Below are positions 4,384 through 8,730 of a DNA stretch of 8,730 nt, piece by piece. Location of the stretch: contig JAFCEI010000026.1 in NCBI GenBank assembly GCA_017609245.1, positions 1 through 8,730 of the forward strand. The letters run 5' to 3'. Within the stretch, counting starts at the first letter, position 1, and each line of letters starts with the position of its first letter. A program made the translations under genes and the position numbers. The stretch is from Candidatus Woesearchaeota archaeon (lineage in GTDB: Archaea; Nanobdellota; Nanobdellia; Woesearchaeales; JAFCFN01). The notes under the pieces are model-generated. The model saw only the letters and a program-made list of their open reading frames with translations, searched no databases and was not told the DNA's origin.

Positions 4384-5001
4384 ATGAACAAAATATCTAA
4401 GGTTTATGATAGGTTGCATAAACAGTTCGGCAGGCAGAGATGGTGGCCGACTGTTTCAAAGAACAAAAAATTTGAGGTGGTGATTGGGGCTGTTTTGACC
4501 CAGAATACATCATGGAAGAATGTTGAGAAAGCTATCTTGAATCTAAATGATGCTGGGCTGATTGATGCTGAGAAATTAGCTGAAGTAAATGTTAAAAAGC
4601 TTGCTGGATTGATCAGGCCTGCAGGGTATTACAATCAAAAGGCTGAGAGATTGAAGATCATTGCCAGGTTTTTCCTTGAAAACAAGAATCCTACAAGGGA
4701 TGAGTTACTGGGTGTGAAAGGGATTGGTCCTGAGACTGCTGATTCTATCTTATTATATGCTTATAATAAACCTTTTTTTGTGATCGATGCGTATACGAGA
4801 CGGATTATGAAGAGGATTGGTTATTGTGAGGATAGTTATGAGGGATTACAAAAGCTATTTGAGAAAAACCTGCCTAAGAGTTATAAGATTTTTAATGAAT
4901 ACCATGCTCTCCTGGTTGAGCTGGCAAAAATACACTGCAGGAAAAAGCCAGAGTGTTCAGGATGTCCTGTAAAATCTATGTGCTTAAACAAGAAAGATTA
5001 A
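4384..5001 (+). CDS. Endonuclease III-related DNA glycosylase (COG2231, MagIII-like)
   Basis: The 205-residue product belongs to the HhH-GPD superfamily, which flips damaged bases out of DNA and cuts the N-glycosidic bond. QRWWPTVSKNKKFEVVIGAV at 18-37 and LTQNTSWKNVEKA at 38-50 are typical of the COG2231 branch, which includes Helicobacter MagIII (3-methyladenine glycosylase). The helix-hairpin-helix LLGVKGIGPETADSILLYAY spans 108-127, and the catalytic Asp135 lies in FVIDAYTRR. Cys185, 191, 194 and 200 form a C-x5-C-x2-C-x5-C iron-sulphur loop, one residue shorter than the C-x6-C of endonuclease III. The lyase lysine of endonuclease III is replaced by Glu117 (GPETAD), predicting a glycosylase without strand-cutting activity. 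AATAAATAAG about 25 bases upstream may give a leaderless mRNA. Substrate is inferred. Confidence 0.92.
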   Translation: MNKISKVYDRLHKQFGRQRWWPTVSKNKKFEVVIGAVLTQNTSWKNVEKAILNLNDAGLIDAEKLAEVNVKKLAGLIRPAGYYNQKAERLKIIARFFLENKNPTRDELLGVKGIGPETADSILLYAYNKPFFVIDAYTRRIMKRIGYCEDSYEGLQKLFEKNLPKSYKIFNEYHALLVELAKIHCRKKPECSGCPVKSMCLNKKD

Positions 5002-5030
5002 TAAATAAAAAGAATTAATAGTATATAAAA

Positions 5031-5036
5031 GAGGTG
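5031..5036 (+). promoter_or_regulatory. Shine-Dalgarno site GAGGTG of the envelope cluster's first gene
   Basis: GAGGTG ends 4 bases before ATG 5041 and fixes this start. Unlike the leaderless genes just upstream, this gene therefore needs a leader. A TATA-like AATAAATAAAA at about 5000-5010 would give an mRNA beginning close to the site. Confidence 0.55.
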
Positions 5037-5040
5037 TGTA

Positions 5041-5790
5041 ATGGACATTACTGTAAGTTCAATTATAATTATTGCTGTTTTTCTTGTAATCTTGTTTGTA
5101 TTGAGGAAGGTTTCTAAGATCGCATTTAAGATAGTTAGCCTGATATTTTTAGCGAGTTTTATCGGGAGTTTAGTGCTTGGGTTTCTTGTTTTTCAGGATT
5201 TGAAAGACCTTAGTCAGAATTGGGAGAGTTCTGACAAGATACTTGTGCTTGCAAATGATAAAATATATGCTGCTGTAATGACCACTTTTAGTGATGCAGG
5301 AGGAGAGCCTCAGATGATTGATGATCTCAGCAGATATCAGTCTGCATATCTGTCAGGAGATTATGAGACAATGCTGGGCTCTAATTACAAGCTGTTCATA
5401 TTTAAATTAAGCATGTTCGAGAAGAACGATGAAGAGATTGAGGCTGGAGAAACAACCCTGAGCAAGAGGGAGCTTATTGATGCTATTGAGAGTGAAGATG
5501 CAGTTGGCATGATTGCTGTTGAGTTAGCTAAAGACAGCGGAGCTCCTGTGGATGCTATAAAATCCCAGACACTGGATGAATTTGGCAGCGATACAAAATA
5601 CAAAGGGCTGCTTTTTGGGCTGCTGCTGCAAGATGGCATGCAGAATGACCCGTTGTTTATATTCAAGCAATATAGTTCAGGAAACATTGTCATATATCCT
5701 GAAACCATCACATTCAAGCTGATCAAAGCACTCCCTTTTTCATTGATAGAGGGGGTTGCTGAGAAAGTAATAGGAAATATTAAAGGATGA
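5041..5790 (+). CDS. Two-helix membrane protein of unknown function with an exported domain
   Basis: The 249-residue product is not recognised. Two hydrophobic segments lie at residues 6-21 (SSIIIIAVFLVILFVL) and 29-51 (FKIVSLIFLASFIGSLVLGF), joined by a short basic loop RKVSK. By the positive-inside rule both termini should face outward, placing residues 52-249 outside the cell. That domain is mostly helical and acidic, with no catalytic motif or cysteine seen. It could anchor or organise a surface protein. The stop overlaps the start of the 819-residue secreted protein by 4 bases (ATGA), so the two are translationally coupled and probably act together. Topology is predicted by eye; the partnership is inferred from the overlap. 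Confidence 0.85.
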   Translation: MDITVSSIIIIAVFLVILFVLRKVSKIAFKIVSLIFLASFIGSLVLGFLVFQDLKDLSQNWESSDKILVLANDKIYAAVMTTFSDAGGEPQMIDDLSRYQSAYLSGDYETMLGSNYKLFIFKLSMFEKNDEEIEAGETTLSKRELIDAIESEDAVGMIAVELAKDSGAPVDAIKSQTLDEFGSDTKYKGLLFGLLLQDGMQNDPLFIFKQYSSGNIVIYPETITFKLIKALPFSLIEGVAEKVIGNIKG

Positions 5791-8246
5791 AAATCGTGAT
5801 TAAAAGATTATTATTGTGCCTGATATTTTTACTTGCATGCCTGACACCAGTCATGGCTGCAGAAGAAAAGCAGATCTACGATGGCTGGGTGTTTTCTGAG
5901 CAGAGCGTCTATGTTGACAACCAGGTTTTTCACTTCTGGCTGCAGGACAGGGGACAGGAGCTGGTCGCAAGATATGAAGATACATACCTGGTGATCGACA
6001 GATATGATTGTGAACAAGAGGATTACATAAAAATATGCTATACTGAAAGAGAGTTTGACGTCAGAGAGGAAGAGAACAAGGCAAAGGTTGTCATATATTC
6101 ATTAAGGCCTGACATCACCATAACCAGAACAATCGATAAAAAATCATTCTTGGTTGGCGAGGAAGCAACAATAACAGTTGAGCTGACAAATGAAGGGATA
6201 AAGACTGCTTCAGATGCAAGATATGTTGAAAGATTTCCGAGCTTTATCGAGATTACAGATTCAGACGGGGTAGAGGTCAATGGCTCAACAGTCATATGGG
6301 AAGGAAAGATCAAAGAAGATGAAACAGAAGAGCTTGAATACACCATCAAGTCGAGCAGAGAGATTGACCAAAGGATAAAAGCAAGGTTTGATTATTTTGA
6401 CGGTTCAACAAACAAGATTGAATATTCCAAGACACTGAGATTGTTGGTAGAGCATTTTTTAGATATTGATCCTATATTAGATGAGGGTGTGGAGGTTGGC
6501 GAAGAGACGAACCTGACACTGAATATCACAAACAATCATGACAGCGATATCAAGGTGAATTCCCTGCGCATAGATATTCCTGAAAGCCTGGAAGTGACAA
6601 AATCTCCCTACAGCGCAGAAAGAACTGGAAACAGCTTCACATGGGATGGAAATGTAAAAGATGGGGAAAATATTGAACTAGAGTTTAGGTTTAACACTAA
6701 AAGGGTTGGAATAAATACAATTTTTATCAATGCCAACATAAGTTATGACAGCAAAACCGAGATGATCAGCAAGCAGGCAAGCCTGGTTGTCGGGAACTCA
6801 GGCATCTTCATCAACACTAATCTGGAAGATGGGGATATTTTTGAGGCTGGCTATGAAAACCGGCTAAAGATATGGGTGCAGAACCCGAACGAACACATTA
6901 CACTTGCAAATGTGAATCTTGTGTTTGACACAGACCTGATACAGATTGATCCTATCTACATAAACAGGCTGGATACAACTGACCTTAAAGAAGTCGTCAA
7001 TGTAGTGTTTGCAGCGCCAAATGTCTCAACAGCCACATCTTATCCGTTTAAAATAAGGGCCAGCTATAACACCCCTTATGGGGACATGTTTACAAATGAA
7101 CTTGAGATCAAAAACCTAAAGGTAGAGCCGATAAAGCCTTTAAGTGTGACTCATTCGTTTTCCAAGAGCAAAGCTGAAGAAGGTGATGAGGTAAGGCTAA
7201 CTGTTAAGGTAAAGAACAACAGGAATATTGATATAACCCCGGCGTATATCTACGACCAATCATCTCCTTTGCTTCTCAAAGAAGGGATATCTTCTTCTGT
7301 AATCAGTGTTGATGCAAAAGACACTGTTGATGCTTATTCTTATCTCATAACTGCGCCAAAGGTTTCAAACCAGACAAGATTCCCCATCATTACAATGATA
7401 GACTATGAGGTTGATAATATAAATTACAGCGATACTAAGACAAGTTACCTTGCTGTATCCCCAAAAGACATCAAGATCAGGGCAAGCAAGTCAATTGAAA
7501 AAGAGGACAAGTATTTTGCTGGCCAGATATTGGAGCTTGATTACACATTAAAGAACAGCGAGGATGAATCAGTAAGAGACATAATCATCTATTTCCCAAA
7601 ACAAAAAGAGTTTGATGTGATCGGAAAAGAGTTTTATCTGTTTGAGGGGCTTGACCCTGACGAGGAGGTCAAACTGAACGACATCGGCAGGATAAGAATA
7701 AAGACCAACGGCAGCTTAAGGATTGAGGAGGGGAGCATTGATTACAAGAATGAGGATGGCCGCCTGTTCAGTGTCGAGGATAACAGGATATCACTAAAAG
7801 CAAATACCTCATATCTCCAGGGCCCGATGATGTGGGTCGAGAAATCAGCTCCTGCTGAGGTTGAAAAAGGAAAGAAATTTGATGTTGAGCTGGTTGTTAG
7901 GAATCTAGGTGATGCAACTGCAGATGTTGTTTTGACTGACTCTGGTCTTGAAAAGAGCTTCAGATTAGCGCCTGGTAAGGAAATGCAGTTCTCATACGAG
8001 ACAAGCATCGAAGAGAGCATGGAGCTGGGGCATGCAAAAGCAAGATATCATTATCTAGCAACGCCATTTTATGCTTATTCAGATTCTCCTGAAGTAAAAG
8101 TGGTCGGGGAGGCTGTAGAAAAGCCTAAGCCTGTTGAAGAGGAAGAAGAAAGTGTTGAAGAGGTAGTTGAAGATATCAAAAAACAAAGCCCAAAAGGATT
8201 TTTTTCAAGACTGTGGGAAGTATTGATAAGGTGGTTTGGCGGGTAA
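5787..8246 (+). CDS. Secreted surface protein of about six Ig-like repeats (COG1361/CARDB-NEW3-like)
   Basis: The 819-residue product has a signal peptide (KR at 6-7, hydrophobic 8-17). Cleavage could be after VMA (22-24) by signal peptidase I, or before Cys18 at the lipobox-like LLAC (15-18). Residues 25-108 form an N-terminal domain with Cys75 and Cys85. About six Ig-like repeats follow, near 109-220, 225-335, 345-445, 450-557, 560-673 and 680-775. Each has the pattern of charged residue, VGEE/EEGDE/VEKGKK, then a strand ending LTVxVKNN or similar. This matches CARDB, NEW3 and DUF11 domains of archaeal surface proteins. Sequons are frequent (NGS, NLT, NIT, NIS, NVS, NQT, NYS). The tail has an acidic Pro/Glu stretch (779-795) and an amphipathic end GFFSRLWEVLIRWFGG, but no membrane helix. 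Adhesion or S-layer-linked scaffolding is likely; no enzyme is seen. Confidence 0.88.
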   Translation: MKIVIKRLLLCLIFLLACLTPVMAAEEKQIYDGWVFSEQSVYVDNQVFHFWLQDRGQELVARYEDTYLVIDRYDCEQEDYIKICYTEREFDVREEENKAKVVIYSLRPDITITRTIDKKSFLVGEEATITVELTNEGIKTASDARYVERFPSFIEITDSDGVEVNGSTVIWEGKIKEDETEELEYTIKSSREIDQRIKARFDYFDGSTNKIEYSKTLRLLVEHFLDIDPILDEGVEVGEETNLTLNITNNHDSDIKVNSLRIDIPESLEVTKSPYSAERTGNSFTWDGNVKDGENIELEFRFNTKRVGINTIFINANISYDSKTEMISKQASLVVGNSGIFINTNLEDGDIFEAGYENRLKIWVQNPNEHITLANVNLVFDTDLIQIDPIYINRLDTTDLKEVVNVVFAAPNVSTATSYPFKIRASYNTPYGDMFTNELEIKNLKVEPIKPLSVTHSFSKSKAEEGDEVRLTVKVKNNRNIDITPAYIYDQSSPLLLKEGISSSVISVDAKDTVDAYSYLITAPKVSNQTRFPIITMIDYEVDNINYSDTKTSYLAVSPKDIKIRASKSIEKEDKYFAGQILELDYTLKNSEDESVRDIIIYFPKQKEFDVIGKEFYLFEGLDPDEEVKLNDIGRIRIKTNGSLRIEEGSIDYKNEDGRLFSVEDNRISLKANTSYLQGPMMWVEKSAPAEVEKGKKFDVELVVRNLGDATADVVLTDSGLEKSFRLAPGKEMQFSYETSIEESMELGHAKARYHYLATPFYAYSDSPEVKVVGEAVEKPKPVEEEEESVEEVVEDIKKQSPKGFFSRLWEVLIRWFGG

Positions 8247-8252
8247 GTCAAG

Positions 8253-8621
8253 ATGGGAGTTTTTGATCTGTTCAAAAGAAAGAAAGAAGAGATGCCAAGT
8301 GACCTGGGGCTGCCCAGTGAAGGGGATCTTAAGCCAGAGCTTGGTCTTAGAGAAGACATGGGGTTACCTGGTGCTGAAGAAAGGCCTGCTCCAAGCATGC
8401 CTCCTGCAAGGGAAGCTGCATTTGGCGCATCAGAGATGCCTACATTTCCTGCACCATCTGCTCCACGACAAGCAGTTTCTGTCGGGAACAGGGATGTTGA
8501 GCTGATATCTGCTAAGCTAGACACAATAAATGCTAAACTAGACAATCTAAATGCCAGGGTTGCAAATCTTGAGAAGATTGCTGCTGGAGAAGAAAAAGCA
8601 AGCGAAGAAATAACATGGTAA
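8253..8621 (+). CDS. Small coiled-coil protein with amphipathic N-terminus and Pro-rich linker
   Basis: The 122-residue product begins MGVFDLFKRKKEE, a short amphipathic basic segment that could touch the membrane. A low-complexity linker rich in Pro, Gly and Glu (about 15-78, with DLGLPSEGDL repeated loosely as ELGLREDMGLPG) follows. Residues 81-109 form a clear coiled coil with perfect heptads: I85, L89, I92, L96, L99, V103, L106. This layout resembles small coiled-coil proteins common in Woesearchaeota-like genomes, but no function is known to me. It starts 6 bases after the surface-protein stop and overlaps the lspA start by 7 bases, so it is part of the same unit. It may be a cytoplasmic oligomerising partner. 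Cellular location is inferred. Confidence 0.85.
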   Translation: MGVFDLFKRKKEEMPSDLGLPSEGDLKPELGLREDMGLPGAEERPAPSMPPAREAAFGASEMPTFPAPSAPRQAVSVGNRDVELISAKLDTINAKLDNLNARVANLEKIAAGEEKASEEITW

Positions 8622-8730
8622 AGACAAAAAAACCGCTTATTTTTATTGTCACTTTCCTCGTGGTTCTAGTGGACCAGTTAACAAAGATTATTGTAAAGAA
8701 TGGCCTAAGCCTGGGCGAGTCTCGGGCTGT
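8615..8730 (+). CDS. lspA: Lipoprotein signal peptidase (signal peptidase II), N-terminal 38 codons
   Basis: The frame starts at ATG 8615, overlapping the previous gene by 7 bases, and runs off the right edge. MVKTKKPLIFIVTFLVVLVD is followed by QLTKIIVKNGLSLGESRAV. A first membrane helix at about 8-20 ending in DQLTK, then a loop with LSLGES, is the N-terminal signature of LspA, an A8-family aspartyl peptidase that removes lipoprotein signal peptides after lipidation. The two catalytic aspartates lie further downstream in the family and cannot be checked here; Asp20 is the conserved structural one. The enzyme is characteristically bacterial, so its presence among archaeal genes suggests transfer. 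It may process a product of the same cluster. Confidence 0.82.
   Translation, partial: MVKTKKPLIFIVTFLVVLVDQLTKIIVKNGLSLGESRA

Noticed and set aside
5022..5030. TATATAAAA as promoter of the 249-residue gene
   Set aside because: At the normal spacing it would start transcription near 5050, inside the gene and beyond the well-placed GAGGTG site and ATG at 5041.
8075..8545. 156-codon minus-strand open frame opposite the coiled-coil gene
   Set aside because: It is Ser/Pro/Gly-rich antisense shadow of two well-supported overlapping plus-strand genes.

Overview
The window looks like a piece of an AT-rich archaeal chromosome, most probably from a DPANN lineage (Woesearchaeota/Pacearchaeota-like). 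The evidence is an archaeal S-layer protein, an archaeal Sm-like (LSm) protein followed by ribosomal protein L37e, archaeal/eukaryal-type ribosomal protein S8e, TATA boxes about 25-27 bases before tRNA and leaderless gene starts, and several small proteins resembling DPANN cell-envelope proteins. The phylum is inferred from gene content, not from a tree.

Left part, minus strand (1-2533). The N-terminal 476 codons of an S-layer protein run off the left edge. Its probable mRNA leader is about 110 bases long and can form three stem-loops, one of which puts the Shine-Dalgarno core in its loop. Next comes a stretch without protein genes (1577-1891). It holds a second, decayed copy of a tRNA 3' end and an unassigned structured segment. 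A tRNA-Leu(UAG) gene follows, with about 29 extra bases in its D-arm, best explained as an intron at an unusual position. Upstream lies a two-gene LSm-L37e operon.

Middle (2526-2836). A 295-bp miniature insertion element lies between the divergent LSm and S8e promoters. It has imperfect 26-bp terminal inverted repeats, a perfect 8-bp target duplication, and only the first and last pieces of a transposase.

Right part, plus strand (2851-8730). S8e overlaps a small helical protein of unknown function. Then come a 263-residue unknown protein and an endonuclease III-related DNA glycosylase (COG2231/MagIII-like). Last is a tight envelope cluster with overlapping or nearly abutting genes: a two-helix membrane protein, an 819-residue secreted protein of repeated Ig-like domains, a small coiled-coil protein, and the start of a bacterial-type lipoprotein signal peptidase (LspA). 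This cluster is the best candidate for an undescribed system: an anchored surface assembly made together with its own possible lipoprotein-processing enzyme. That function is inferred from gene order and sequence features only.
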